Below are positions 34,096 to 43,811 of a stretch of DNA of 55,279 nucleotides, piece after piece. The notes beneath the pieces were generated by a model. That model searched no databases, was not told the DNA's origin, and worked only from the letters and a program-made list of their open reading frames with translations. The position numbers were made by a program, and so were the translations under genes. The first letter of the stretch is position 1. Each line of letters starts with the position of its first letter. This DNA is from a virus, in IMG/VR virus record IMGVR_UViG_3300011013_000014, positions 1 through 55,279 of that record. One strand, given 5' to 3'.

Positions 34096-34578
34096 GTGGA
34101 AAGTGCAATATATCATATATTGGATGAAAAGGATAGAGAGCATATAGGTTCGGCAGTTAATTTTACTAAAAAAAAGGGCGCTCACTTAACTCTCTTGCGG
34201 AATAATAGACATTATAATCCAAAATTGCAAAATGCCTTCAACAAATACGGTGAAGGTTTTTTTGTATTCGAACCTATAGTTTATTGTGAAAAAGAAGATC
34301 TATTAGGGACTGAACAAGTACTAATCGACAATCTTGAGCTTCATTACAATATAGCAAAATGTACCACAGCACCAATGATGGGGCGAAAACATACAAAGGA
34401 AGCTATTGCTAAGAGTACTAAGCGCGGTAAAGATCACTCCTGGCTTGGTCGGGCGCATACAGATGAGACTAAAGCGAAAGCAGCTCGTGAGTCTGGAGTA
34501 AGCGCTTCTTGCATTACTTGTGTTTGTAGAGGTAAAGTGATATCCTCCGGTGGATTTGGATTGAGGTACATAACATGA
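34096..34578 (+). CDS. GIY-YIG homing endonuclease, degenerate active site
   Basis: 160 residues from GTG 34096 with AGGTGAT at optimal spacing. The GIY-YIG domain aligns with I-TevI: AIYHILD for GIY, EHIGSA for YVGSA, LQNAFNKYGE, TEQ and HYNIA. The Tyr of the second motif is His, and the Arg that aligns with I-TevI R27 is Lys (NFTKKKGAH), so catalysis may be lost. NUMOD3-like repeats follow (GRKHTKEAIAK, GRAHTDETKAK), then a DNA-binding tail. It sits directly before the terminase gene and overlaps its start by four bases. Confidence 0.8.
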   Translation: MESAIYHILDEKDREHIGSAVNFTKKKGAHLTLLRNNRHYNPKLQNAFNKYGEGFFVFEPIVYCEKEDLLGTEQVLIDNLELHYNIAKCTTAPMMGRKHTKEAIAKSTKRGKDHSWLGRAHTDETKAKAARESGVSASCITCVCRGKVISSGGFGLRYIT

Positions 34579-36416
34579 GTAATGTTTCTTTGAAAGCAAA
34601 GCCGGATGCGCATCTTGATCTTTTTAAAGATTTAAAAAAGGAGCTTGCGGTTCTTGATCCCGTGGCGTTTGCCGAAAACCATTTAATGATAGACGGGAAG
34701 CCGTTTAATATGACTGGTACGGGCTGGAAGTTTATGACAGATGTTTATCGCGAGATAGCAGCGCAGGCAAGCAGCAAAGATGCCAAGCCAATTGTAATCC
34801 TCAAATCACGCCAGATAGGCGCCACATTGCTCGCTGCTGTGCTTTCCTTGTACTTTACAGCATCTGGGCTTTATGGGTCTGTGCACGGAAGGCCGCCTAT
34901 TCGTGTGCTACATGTTTTCCCAACCCTAGGGCTTATGGGCAAATATTCTAAAGATAAATTGAGCACGCTAATATCTAGCTCACAAGAAAACTTTATTGAA
35001 AAGAGAGCGGCCCATAATGATCCTGACTTAAAAAGAACAACTCCGGAGGATACGCTTACTGAAAAAACTTTTGCTGGCGGTAATAAGTTAAGAATTGATT
35101 CTCTTGGTCGCGATGCTGATCGCTTGCGTGGCCTATCCGAGGATGTACTGTTTTTTGATGAAATTCAAGATATGGGGCAAATAGCAGTTGAGACGGCCTT
35201 GCGAGTATTGACCATGGCCCAGTATGGACCTCCAGGGCAGGGGGTGCAGCTGTATTTCGGCACTCCTAAAAACACGGGTTCCTATTTTTGGGAGCTATGG
35301 AATATTTCTGATCAGCGGTTCTACCAGTTGCGCTGTACTGACTGCGGCCATTATTTCTTTTTTTACACATTGGGAAATGATGAATGGCGCACAATCTGGA
35401 TTGAGGGTTTTATTATTCAGTGCCCGGAGTGTGGTCACAGACAGGATAAGAAGGACGCTATCGAGGGCGGTCGTTGGGAAGCTACGAAGCCTGGCAAGGA
35501 CAAGTATGTGGGTTACCACATGAATGTGTTGTTAAATCCTATATTTACCAAGGAAGCGGTATTAGACTTGGACCCCAATGTTAATCCTACTCGTAGTCAC
35601 CGTGCTTGGCATAATGAGACTATGGGCGACTTTTTTAGTAGCTCTAACATGACCGTGTCCTTTGAAGATTTGCGAGCTACTTGTTTGAATCCAGAACGAG
35701 GCTTGGCTCGCAGGGTCCGCAATGACAAAGATAAAGTTTATATAATGGGAATTGACTGGGGCGATAAGATTGAGGCCGAAGATGATGATGGCGGGAAGGG
35801 CAAATCTTATACCGTAATAGTTATTCTTTCCTTTGATAAGCGAGGATTTTTTACTGTTGAGAACGCTTGGAAGTTACCTAAAAATGATTTTGAGTATAAA
35901 ATTGAGGTAATAGAGCATTTGTTTCGTATGTTTAAGATCCGTGTTTGTGTAGCGGATTATATGTGGGGAAATGATGTAGTTACTCATATGCAGACGGCAT
36001 TAGATTACGGTACTAAGTTTTTAGGGTGTATTAATAGTGGAAATGTGGGTAGTACTCTGACTTATAAGCCCAAGCAACTACAAGTAACTCTGAATAAAGA
36101 TCTAATGCTGGATGAAGTATTTTCTATGATGAAGAAAGGAAAGGTACAATTCCCCGCTAAAGATGATTCTTACGACCGTATTGAGTGGCTTTTAAGGCAT
36201 TGTGCATCAATGGAAATAACAGTTGCTAAGCGCCACGGTAGTCCGGTAAAGAAATACGTAAAAGGCATAGGGCCTAATGACGGCTTGATGGCCCTTATGT
36301 ATGCACTGGTAGCATATAAGTTTATAGCAACTAATGGTTTTAAGGGCTTGTCTAGCAGCAAGGCTGACGGGCAGCGGCCAATGCCTTCGGTTGCATATAT
36401 ACCAGGAATGAGGTAA
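34575..36416 (+). CDS. terL: terminase large subunit
   Basis: 613 residues, SD GAGGT. The ATPase half has a variant Walker A (KSRQIGAT at 77-84) and Walker B with catalytic Glu (VLFFDEIQD near residue 192). A zinc ribbon (CTDC near 253, CPEC near 282) is inserted between the ATPase and nuclease halves, as in GpA-type enzymes. The RNase H-like nuclease starts at IMGIDWGD near 390, with a further Asp in VCVADYMWG and PNDGLMALMYAL towards the end. It powers DNA translocation into proheads and cuts the concatemer. The portal gene follows immediately. Confidence 0.93.
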   Translation: MSNVSLKAKPDAHLDLFKDLKKELAVLDPVAFAENHLMIDGKPFNMTGTGWKFMTDVYREIAAQASSKDAKPIVILKSRQIGATLLAAVLSLYFTASGLYGSVHGRPPIRVLHVFPTLGLMGKYSKDKLSTLISSSQENFIEKRAAHNDPDLKRTTPEDTLTEKTFAGGNKLRIDSLGRDADRLRGLSEDVLFFDEIQDMGQIAVETALRVLTMAQYGPPGQGVQLYFGTPKNTGSYFWELWNISDQRFYQLRCTDCGHYFFFYTLGNDEWRTIWIEGFIIQCPECGHRQDKKDAIEGGRWEATKPGKDKYVGYHMNVLLNPIFTKEAVLDLDPNVNPTRSHRAWHNETMGDFFSSSNMTVSFEDLRATCLNPERGLARRVRNDKDKVYIMGIDWGDKIEAEDDDGGKGKSYTVIVILSFDKRGFFTVENAWKLPKNDFEYKIEVIEHLFRMFKIRVCVADYMWGNDVVTHMQTALDYGTKFLGCINSGNVGSTLTYKPKQLQVTLNKDLMLDEVFSMMKKGKVQFPAKDDSYDRIEWLLRHCASMEITVAKRHGSPVKKYVKGIGPNDGLMALMYALVAYKFIATNGFKGLSSSKADGQRPMPSVAYIPGMR

Positions 36417-36421
36417 ATATT

Positions 36422-39400
36422 ATGAGTGGCAGCAGGTGGGAAGACGGATCGAGCACGAGCAATACTTTTCAGGAATTCCACGAAAATAGCAAGTGGGACC
36501 AGATGCATTATAATGCGCTCGCAAACCGAAGGGGGCTGGCTGTAGATAATAGCATTCAGCACGGACGGGGGTTGTCTCAGAGCGAGGCGGCCTTAATGAA
36601 TCGCAGGCAGTACGATGCTAGCATTTCCAATGATAATTTTAAAAAATTAAGTAGCACCCGCCAGGCTTATTTTGAAGACATGCAAGCCCGGGCCAATGAG
36701 GAACGGGGAGGCCGCCCTGATTTGGGCATAGGCTCTTCTTATAGTAGGGAATCAGAGCTCAGAAAATATGCTAGAGAGGAAGAAATAAGGAAGTTTTCCA
36801 GTGTGTCTGGAACAGGCGGCGGGTCCTTAGGGGCTAGCACAAATACAGTTCATATGGCACCGGAAGTATACTCCCCTTTATTTCTCACTCAAAATTTACA
36901 GCTGCCTAGGGACAGAATAACAGCGAATGCTTGGAATCGGGCATTTTATGAAACAAATCCTTACGTACGTAACGCTATCAACCTCCATGCTACTTATCCA
37001 ATTAGTAAGTTTAATTTAACTTGTGATGATAAGGAAGTAGAGAAGTTTTTCCTTGATATGTGTGAGCGCATTGATATACAAACAGTGATTCATCAAGTAG
37101 CCTTAGAGTACCACAAGATAGGAGAGGCATTTGTTTATGCTTCTTTTGATGAAACCTCTGGTATGTGGGACCAGGTGTACTTGCACAACCCGGATTATAT
37201 GAGGGTTAAGAGCTCTCCCATTCCAACAAAGGTCCCGTCTATTTCTCTAAGGCCTGATCCAGAGTTGCAACGGATAGTTAATAGCTCTGATCCTGAGCAT
37301 ATAAAGATGCGAGAACAGATAGATCCTAAAATCATTGATCATGTTATTAGGAATGAATATATTCCTCTGGATAGCTTTAATATCAGCCATTTGAAATTGC
37401 TGGCCTCTCCATATGATGTGCGCGGCACTTCCATGATAGTTAGTGCTTGGAAGGATCTAATGCACTATGATAAATTAAGAGAATGCCACGATTCTGAAAC
37501 CGAGGTATTGACTGAAAGTGGCTTCAGGAGCTGGTCTGAGGCCATTGAGCTGAGCAGCGTAAAAGCAGACGGCCCGAAGGCCAATGCAGACGAGCCGAAG
37601 CCCAAAGCTGGCATTAAAATTGCCTGTTTTAATCCAGAAAATGAGAGCATAGAGTTTCACGAACCGACCCGCGCTGTAGCTTACAAGTATGAAGGAGACA
37701 TGGTCCATTTTAATGGACAAAAAGTTGACATAATGGTAACTCCTAACCATCAAATGCTTGTACAGAAAAAGACCAAGAAAAAAGGGTGGTGTGAATGGAG
37801 TGATATTGCAGCTGGTGACATGACTATGGGGTCGCTTTACAGGTTTCGCTCTAAAGCAGGCTGGGAGGGTGAGACTTTAGACACGGTAGAATTTGCAGGA
37901 AAAGCTATAGATACTAATTTATTTATGGAATTTTTAGGCTACGTAGTAAGTGAAGGGTGTGTGTATCACAATGCTAAAAATCATGATAGCAAGGTATCTA
38001 TAAACCAACTACTTACTCAGCCCCATTATGAGCCCATGAGGGATAATTTTAAGAAAATAGCTACTATTTTTGATAGAAAGCTATCTGAGCGTACTTTTAT
38101 GCAATCCAGCGGCTATTCGGAGCTGTCTCCAAAGGAGATTTGGAGCGGTGTGATTTGTCACAAAGAAATGGTTGCAGAGTTTAAAAAACAGATAGGCACA
38201 GAAGGCAGGACTGGCTCGTATGATAAGCGCTTGCCTAGGTGGGTTTTCAAGCTAGCTACTGAGCACTTAGAGGTGCTGCTAAAAGCGCTGGTTGCTGGTG
38301 ACGGATCTATAATTCCCAGTCCTTATGGAGCGGCCGAAAATGGTTTCCGCTACAATACCGTGTCAAAACAGTTAGCAGATGATGTTAGTGAAGTGGCTTA
38401 TAGATGCGGATTCGTGCCTGCTGTGAATGAATACCAGCGTCCTGATCGTGATTTCAAAGAATACCTAGTGTCTTGGTCTGAAACTAACTATGGTGACTTT
38501 CCCTCTGTGTATGGCAATAAGAATCATGGTGGCGCTGACATAGACAGGGTTCCTTATAATGACTACGTGTGGTGCTTCGAGGTGCCTACGGGTTATTTTG
38601 TTACCCGTCGTAATGGAAAAATCACTATTCAGCACAATTGCAAATACAGCCAGGCTGACGGGCTCGTTAATCCGATTACTTTAATCAAAGTAGGCGCTGC
38701 TGGACCAGACGGATTTTACCCTAGGCAAGAGGAGCTAGATGCCTGGAGGCAGGTATTCGAAGCTGGGCAGTATGATAAAGATTTTAAAATAGTAACACAT
38801 GATGCTGTTAGTGTAGAGCGTGTTGGGTCCGCAGGATCTGTAATAGATGTCAGTGCGGACTTTAATCTTATTCTAGATAATATTCTTGTAGGCTTGATGG
38901 TTCCTAAATCGATTATGAATCAGGAAGGATCTTCCTATGCCTCTGCCTCGGTAGCTTTGGATGTTATGCGCCAGCGGTATAATAGTTTTAGGAATATGAT
39001 GTCCAACTGGTTGGAGAAGAAAATATTTGCTCCCATAAGCGAAGTACAGGGATTTTACAAGTTAGATGGTGGCAAAAAGAGATTAATCATTCCCAAAATA
39101 GAGTGGAACCACATGACTCTTTATGATCTTGATAATTATATTTCTCAAATTTCTCAGCTAGTAGACAAGCAGCGGGTCTCTCAGCATACTTTGGACTATA
39201 GTTTGGGCTTAAATCGTAATAACGAGGATGTGCATTTGCGTCAGGAAATGATCGAGAGTGCCATACGCCAGCAAGAGATGGCAGCTTTGGGCAAGTTAAG
39301 TTTGGCAGAATTGCGTGGTCTAGACCCAGAGAAGCCTGTAGTTATTCAAGAGCAAGGAGACGCCCTTCCTGGGCAGGCAATGCCTGGAATTCCTGGTGGT

Positions 39401-39562
39401 GACATGGGCGGTGGCCTTGGTGGTGGCGGCATGGGCGGACTACCTCCGTTACCTCCTCCTCCAATGGGCGGCGGGCTCCCACCTCCACCTCCCGCTGGCG
39501 GTCTTGATCTAGGGCCACTTCCTGGTGGCGGGGCCGACCTGCCTCCCTTACCTCCGGGCTAA
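36422..39562 (+). CDS. portal protein interrupted by an intein
   Basis: 1046 residues as translated; removal of the 385-residue intein (355-739) leaves a 661-residue portal. Portal identity rests on position after TerL and on a typical core: NPYVRNAINLHATYPIS, then a clip/stem region with LLASPYDVRGTSMIV, then LMVPKSIMNQEGSSYASAS. SD GAGGT is upstream. The last 60 residues are Gly/Pro-rich (LPPLPPPPMGGG), a low-complexity tail that may contact tail or core proteins. The extein junction is in a conserved portal segment (KLRE before, CKYSQADG after), where splicing is essential. Confidence 0.88.
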   Translation: MSGSRWEDGSSTSNTFQEFHENSKWDQMHYNALANRRGLAVDNSIQHGRGLSQSEAALMNRRQYDASISNDNFKKLSSTRQAYFEDMQARANEERGGRPDLGIGSSYSRESELRKYAREEEIRKFSSVSGTGGGSLGASTNTVHMAPEVYSPLFLTQNLQLPRDRITANAWNRAFYETNPYVRNAINLHATYPISKFNLTCDDKEVEKFFLDMCERIDIQTVIHQVALEYHKIGEAFVYASFDETSGMWDQVYLHNPDYMRVKSSPIPTKVPSISLRPDPELQRIVNSSDPEHIKMREQIDPKIIDHVIRNEYIPLDSFNISHLKLLASPYDVRGTSMIVSAWKDLMHYDKLRECHDSETEVLTESGFRSWSEAIELSSVKADGPKANADEPKPKAGIKIACFNPENESIEFHEPTRAVAYKYEGDMVHFNGQKVDIMVTPNHQMLVQKKTKKKGWCEWSDIAAGDMTMGSLYRFRSKAGWEGETLDTVEFAGKAIDTNLFMEFLGYVVSEGCVYHNAKNHDSKVSINQLLTQPHYEPMRDNFKKIATIFDRKLSERTFMQSSGYSELSPKEIWSGVICHKEMVAEFKKQIGTEGRTGSYDKRLPRWVFKLATEHLEVLLKALVAGDGSIIPSPYGAAENGFRYNTVSKQLADDVSEVAYRCGFVPAVNEYQRPDRDFKEYLVSWSETNYGDFPSVYGNKNHGGADIDRVPYNDYVWCFEVPTGYFVTRRNGKITIQHNCKYSQADGLVNPITLIKVGAAGPDGFYPRQEELDAWRQVFEAGQYDKDFKIVTHDAVSVERVGSAGSVIDVSADFNLILDNILVGLMVPKSIMNQEGSSYASASVALDVMRQRYNSFRNMMSNWLEKKIFAPISEVQGFYKLDGGKKRLIIPKIEWNHMTLYDLDNYISQISQLVDKQRVSQHTLDYSLGLNRNNEDVHLRQEMIESAIRQQEMAALGKLSLAELRGLDPEKPVVIQEQGDALPGQAMPGIPGGDMGGGLGGGGMGGLPPLPPPPMGGGLPPPPPAGGLDLGPLPGGGADLPPLPPG
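37484..38638 (+). mobile_element. intein with LAGLIDADG homing endonuclease in portal
   Basis: The intein begins at Cys355 (CHDSETEVLTESGF, block A), has block B TPNHQML, and ends in block G HN before Cys740 as the +1 nucleophile. Two endonuclease motifs are present: FLGYVVSEG (block C) and LLKALVAGDG (block E), each keeping its acidic residue. The 385-residue length is typical of inteins with an endonuclease domain. Splicing residues C1, TxxH, His-Asn and C+1 all look intact, so it should splice itself out and may still home. Confidence 0.93.
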
Positions 39563-39565
39563 TGA

Positions 39566-39862
39566 ATGAAAGCATTAGATGGACTTATAGGGGCCTTGTG
39601 GTATGACCGCATGGCCCCCGTATTCAAAATACTGGATACTTTCGACAATATGGCGCGTGATGCTACTAAGCGAGGCAAAACTGAGTTAGTTCGCGAGTTG
39701 CGCACTCGTTTAACAGAGTGGAATGACTCTATTAATAATTCCCAAGTATATTACGATGATAAGACCAATGTCGTCTTGAAGAGCAATTTGACTCGTTCTA
39801 TGTATGAAATAAGAAAATTGGTTAACATTATAGATGACAGGCTAGGTGGTTTAAAAAAATGA
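39566..39862 (+). CDS. unrecognised helical protein, 98 aa
   Basis: Starts in ATGAATG just after the portal stop and overlaps the next gene by four bases. It is a small, basic, all-helical protein. It could be a neck or head-completion component by position. No family recognised. Confidence 0.6.
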   Translation: MKALDGLIGALWYDRMAPVFKILDTFDNMARDATKRGKTELVRELRTRLTEWNDSINNSQVYYDDKTNVVLKSNLTRSMYEIRKLVNIIDDRLGGLKK

Positions 39863-41217
39863 TCCCTCTTTCTTTAGCGAAGCGTAAATATGAAAAGCAC
39901 TATTCCGAGAAGCGCAAGACTGACTCGGGAGAGGTCCGTATCTACTCTGAAGAGCATGTGGCTAAGAGGTGGAAGAAAAAAGTAGAAAAACTTAAGCGTC
40001 TTGAAAAAGACGTTATTAAGTTGCGGAAAGAATACAAGGGCCATTTGACTGATGATAATGATGCTAAGACTCGCGCTACTGCTGCCTTAATTGGGCTTAT
40101 AGACAATACCGCTATTAGAATAGGCAATGAGGATTCTGTTGCAGAATCAGGTTCTTTCGGAGCTACTACTTTGCGTAAGAAGCATGCTAAGGTTAAGGGC
40201 AATAAGGTTCGTTTTAAATTCAAGGGTAAAAGTGGGGTCCAGCAAGACATCTTGTTGGATGACGCAGCTGTTGTATCTGAGATCAAAAAGCTACTTAGCG
40301 GCAAGGGCGCCGAAGATGAGATATTTGAATACGAGCCGGGCAAGAGAGTGTCGGGCAAGATTGTCAATAGTTATTTAAAGAAATTTGATATTACGGCTAA
40401 AGACCTCAGGGGGTTTCACGCCAATAAAAAAATGACTGAGGCTTTGAAAAAGACCAAAGATTTTGACAAAGCATTAGAGCAGGTTGCTAAGGAAGTTGGA
40501 CATGAGGCCAAGACCCTGATGAATCAGTATTTGGATCCAGATTTTGTTAAGAAGCACAAGAAGGAGTCTTCATTCCTGCCTCCTCTGAGCAAGAGGGGTG
40601 CGGATTATAGGGCCGAGTTGGAAGACAAGGTAGATTCTATTTTGAGTGGTAGTGGTGGCAGGCAAGATGCCGAGGCTCCTATTGGATTTGGCCCAGCTCA
40701 ACAGCCTGAACAGGGCAAGGGACATGTAGTCCCTCCCTTGACTGAGCGTAGCAATGCCGTTTTGCCGCCCGATCAAATGGAACCTGTTGGCAGGAATAGA
40801 AAAGTCGGGCCGCACCATATTACTGACTTTTACGGACCACGAACCCATCCCACTACTGGCAAGCAGCAATTCCATAGTGGCGTAGATTTGCGAGCTAGGG
40901 AAGGCACGGAGATTTTGTCAATATTCTCAGGAGTAATAACCAGTACGGGCCATGACAATCTAAGCGGCAATTATGTCAGAGTTAAACACCCCGATGGCTT
41001 TAATTCTTCCTATTCTCACTTGAGTGAGGTATTAGTATCCGAGGGGCAGGGAGTCAGTGCCGGCCAGGTAGTTGGGCTAGCAGGTTCTACCGGGCGCGTA
41101 ACTGCGGCCCACCTTCATTTACGTTTGGAGTACAATGGAGAAAAAATAGATCCAGCTCCTTATTTGCGACAATACACAGTAATTGGGCGTACTATCCAGA
41201 ATAGGAGCAATTCATAA
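39859..41217 (+). CDS. topoisomerase IB fused to M23 peptidase
   Basis: 452 residues, SD AGGTGG. Residues 1-235 are a type IB topoisomerase: R87 in AIRIGNE, K124 in KFKGKSG, R184 and H187 in KDLRGFHANKK, and the nucleophile Y224 in NQYLDPDFV. A disordered linker with Pro/Gln follows. Residues about 315-436 are an M23 (LytM) peptidase with H339 and D343 in FHSGVDLRA, H387 in YSHL, and H418/H420 in HLHLRL. TopIB relaxes supercoils through a 3' phosphotyrosine; M23 enzymes cut peptidoglycan crosslinks. Both active sites look intact. Position after the portal suggests a virion protein that acts on the wall and on DNA at entry. Confidence 0.9.
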   Translation: MIPLSLAKRKYEKHYSEKRKTDSGEVRIYSEEHVAKRWKKKVEKLKRLEKDVIKLRKEYKGHLTDDNDAKTRATAALIGLIDNTAIRIGNEDSVAESGSFGATTLRKKHAKVKGNKVRFKFKGKSGVQQDILLDDAAVVSEIKKLLSGKGAEDEIFEYEPGKRVSGKIVNSYLKKFDITAKDLRGFHANKKMTEALKKTKDFDKALEQVAKEVGHEAKTLMNQYLDPDFVKKHKKESSFLPPLSKRGADYRAELEDKVDSILSGSGGRQDAEAPIGFGPAQQPEQGKGHVVPPLTERSNAVLPPDQMEPVGRNRKVGPHHITDFYGPRTHPTTGKQQFHSGVDLRAREGTEILSIFSGVITSTGHDNLSGNYVRVKHPDGFNSSYSHLSEVLVSEGQGVSAGQVVGLAGSTGRVTAAHLHLRLEYNGEKIDPAPYLRQYTVIGRTIQNRSNS

Positions 41218-41495
41218 TGCCAGAGTGGATGGGCAAGGCCCAGGAGAAAGACTTTGAGGCCGCGTCAAAAATAGTGAAGAAAGATATTGGAAAGAATAAA
41301 TTAAAGGACGATGATTATGCCTTGGTGATGCACATATGGAAAAACATGGAAAAGGCGCATCGTGGCAATAAAAAGAAGAAGAAGAAGTCTGAATTGGTGT
41401 CGGACATGATTTTGCTAGCAAATGAATTAGATTCGCGGGCTTTGTTTAATCATGCTGATAAGATAGATTTAATACTTAGTGGTTTAGCTAGCTAG
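41217..41495 (+). CDS. small basic protein with C-terminal helical-hairpin motif, 92 aa
   Basis: Overlaps the topoisomerase gene by one base (TAATG). The N-terminal half resembles a small helical domain (EWMGKAQEKDFEAASKIV), a Lys run (NKKKKKKS) forms the hinge, and the C-terminus is the LLANELDSRALFNHADKID motif shared with other virion candidates. It may be a small virion or scaffold-associated protein. Function unknown. Confidence 0.6.
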   Translation: MPEWMGKAQEKDFEAASKIVKKDIGKNKLKDDDYALVMHIWKNMEKAHRGNKKKKKKSELVSDMILLANELDSRALFNHADKIDLILSGLAS

Positions 41496-41528
41496 ACGCT
41501 AGATGCACTAATGTTCTCGGGAGATATT

Positions 41529-43811
41529 ATGGTTGAAAATGTATACGAGTCTTTAAAGAAGGTTTTGCTATCTAGGCTTGAGAAGACTGCAGCGAGCGAT
41601 GATCTAGGACGTTTATTAGGTCAGATGTATCGTCGTTTAACTGGATATGAGAACAAGCTTGCAAATGCGGATGACGTTATAAGCCGCGTTCAGTCAGCTC
41701 CTGAGAATTCACTTGTAAACAAAGATGAGCAGCTGAGTAAGCTCATGCGAGATCGAGAGCGTATTGCTGATAGTATTAATACTTTGCGAGAGCAGTACGA
41801 GATTAAACAATTACAATACACCACTGAGCAAGGCCAGCCTTGGTCAGAACCAGAGCTTAGGCGCCCTCCATTGCAGTACAAGGAAGAAGAAAGGGCGGCA
41901 CCCAGCCCTAGGCAGGATGGCCCCATGCGTAAAGAGCGTCGGCCTGAGATGTGGGGTAGTAAATCTAGGGAAGATCGTAAAGCCAGAGAGCGTGCTCTGA
42001 GTGGTGAAGAGCCTGCTATGTCTGTTAAGGTAAAGGAGGAAGTTCCATTATCTGTAAGCAAAGATGCTCCTTCAGAGAGCAAGGCTCCCAGTGGTAAAGG
42101 CCCTATGTCGTTTAAAGAATGGCGCGAAGGGGTGGGCAAATCCCATCCAGCAGCTATGGATCTTGAGACAGAGACTGATTTCGCTGTAAGGAACGAAAAG
42201 GCCAGTGAGCTTTTCGGTGCTTACAAGCAGTATTTGGACTCTGTTACTGGGCAGCGCAGTGAAAGTTTGAGACCGTCTCATTTAGACATTGTCAAGCCTG
42301 AAGAGCTCGGAGAGATTTCCGCTTCAGATATAATGTCTAACTTATTTAGTCATATTTTAAAAATAACAGGCGCTGCTGAATCTGGCGGAGACAGCGTTTC
42401 TGGACAGATGGTGCAATATTTGTATTCAGTTGTGCAGGGTGCAGAAACAGACGTCCCTGATTTTATCGCTTTTAGTAAGCGGGACTGGATCTCTCACAAA
42501 GGAGAGCGTTTGCATGGGTATGCGGCAAATAAATTAGTAGCTGATGATTTAAACCGTGTTGCCAAAAATCTTGGCAGTTTTCTTGGTGATTTTGGCACGA
42601 GGTTAGAAGAATTGCCAGCTTCTCCGAGTGATGCTGATCGTAAACGATTAGCTAACCAATTAAATACTCAACTTGATAGTGCTGCAGGCTCTATTGTGAG
42701 TAGCCTGGTAAATAATTTGGAAAAAATGAATAAGGCTGATGTTATGCATGGTCGTGGAGAGGGCGCTCGTCTTGCTCCGGGGGAAGAGGGGTTTTTAGAG
42801 CCCAAGCCTGAGGCTAAAGAGCGATACGAGCCATTTATAGGCGGAACTTCAAGAATGCAGGAGCTCATGGGTGTTGATCCTCAGCGACCCTCTGGCACTC
42901 CAGAGGACCTTGGAGTGCTAGACACTCGTCGCCCTACTCCTTCGGACTTGAAGATGCTTTCATTTGAGGAATGGGGCAGGAGTGGCGCTGGTAAGGACTC
43001 TGTAGATGCATGGAGGGCCGGAGGAGGCGGTGCGGATGGCTTGAGTGCGTTATCTGACGAATATCAGGCTTATGTTCAAAAGCAAAAAATGCTTGGTCGC
43101 CAAATGAAGGAACAGCAGTCTGGTACAGGCGGGCAAACTCGCCGCCGTGTAGCACCTTTGAGACGACGCAGGCAGCGCAGCAAGAAGCGCCCAGGTACTG
43201 AGGTCCAGCAGGAGCATGGCTCCATACCGGCCCCTATTGATCTCCCCGATTTGGAAACAAGCAAGGCTAATGACTTGTTAGAGAAGATAGCTGTTAGGCG
43301 CAGGCATCGCAGGCACCTGATGAAACACAAGATGGAGGGCCGCCCAGTTGTGCGTGACATTGCACCGGAAACCCCTCTGGACGATCCAGAAGCATTTAAG
43401 GGAGAGCGCGCTACGACACCCTCGGACGAAGTCATGGAAGGCATGCACGAGGGCGCCAGGCTTATGAGGGAGCAGTTGGGAGAGCGGTCCGACCTAGTAA
43501 CTGATGATTTGTATAAGACCAGAGAGGAATTGATGGACCTATATGAAATTGTTAAAAACCAACACAGGCATGCTAAGCGCCAGCATAAGGCGGGCGACAT
43601 AAGTGATGTCAAATTCGGAAAATATGAAGCCCTTTTAAATAATCTTAAATCAGATATTAAAAACGTAGAAATGAAAATAAAGGATGCCGAAAGATTCATG
43701 CAAGAAGAGGGAACCTATAGCGATCCTCTGGGCGGGCAATCTGATAGAATCAGCCCTGTAGACCCTCGCTTCACTCCCTCTCGTTCTAGGAAAATGCATA
43801 GCCAAACATGA
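41529..43811 (+). CDS. large unrecognised virion candidate, 760 aa
   Basis: ATG 41529 has GGGAG five bases upstream, whereas the ORF's first ATG (41511) has none. Long low-complexity, charged linkers (Pro, Arg, Glu, Lys) separate helical parts. KTAAS lies at residues 19-23. A FKEWREG segment recurs as LSFEEWGRSG further on. An Arg-rich stretch (RRRVAPLRRRRQR) lies near residue 545 and the last 120 residues are coiled-coil. The design suggests a scaffold-like or internal head protein. No family recognised. Confidence 0.65.
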   Translation: MVENVYESLKKVLLSRLEKTAASDDLGRLLGQMYRRLTGYENKLANADDVISRVQSAPENSLVNKDEQLSKLMRDRERIADSINTLREQYEIKQLQYTTEQGQPWSEPELRRPPLQYKEEERAAPSPRQDGPMRKERRPEMWGSKSREDRKARERALSGEEPAMSVKVKEEVPLSVSKDAPSESKAPSGKGPMSFKEWREGVGKSHPAAMDLETETDFAVRNEKASELFGAYKQYLDSVTGQRSESLRPSHLDIVKPEELGEISASDIMSNLFSHILKITGAAESGGDSVSGQMVQYLYSVVQGAETDVPDFIAFSKRDWISHKGERLHGYAANKLVADDLNRVAKNLGSFLGDFGTRLEELPASPSDADRKRLANQLNTQLDSAAGSIVSSLVNNLEKMNKADVMHGRGEGARLAPGEEGFLEPKPEAKERYEPFIGGTSRMQELMGVDPQRPSGTPEDLGVLDTRRPTPSDLKMLSFEEWGRSGAGKDSVDAWRAGGGGADGLSALSDEYQAYVQKQKMLGRQMKEQQSGTGGQTRRRVAPLRRRRQRSKKRPGTEVQQEHGSIPAPIDLPDLETSKANDLLEKIAVRRRHRRHLMKHKMEGRPVVRDIAPETPLDDPEAFKGERATTPSDEVMEGMHEGARLMREQLGERSDLVTDDLYKTREELMDLYEIVKNQHRHAKRQHKAGDISDVKFGKYEALLNNLKSDIKNVEMKIKDAERFMQEEGTYSDPLGGQSDRISPVDPRFTPSRSRKMHSQT

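Noticed and set aside
43076-43699. Minus-strand ORF of 207 residues
   Set aside because: It lies wholly inside the 41529-43811 gene, has no SD and no family resemblance; all real genes in the window are on the + strand.
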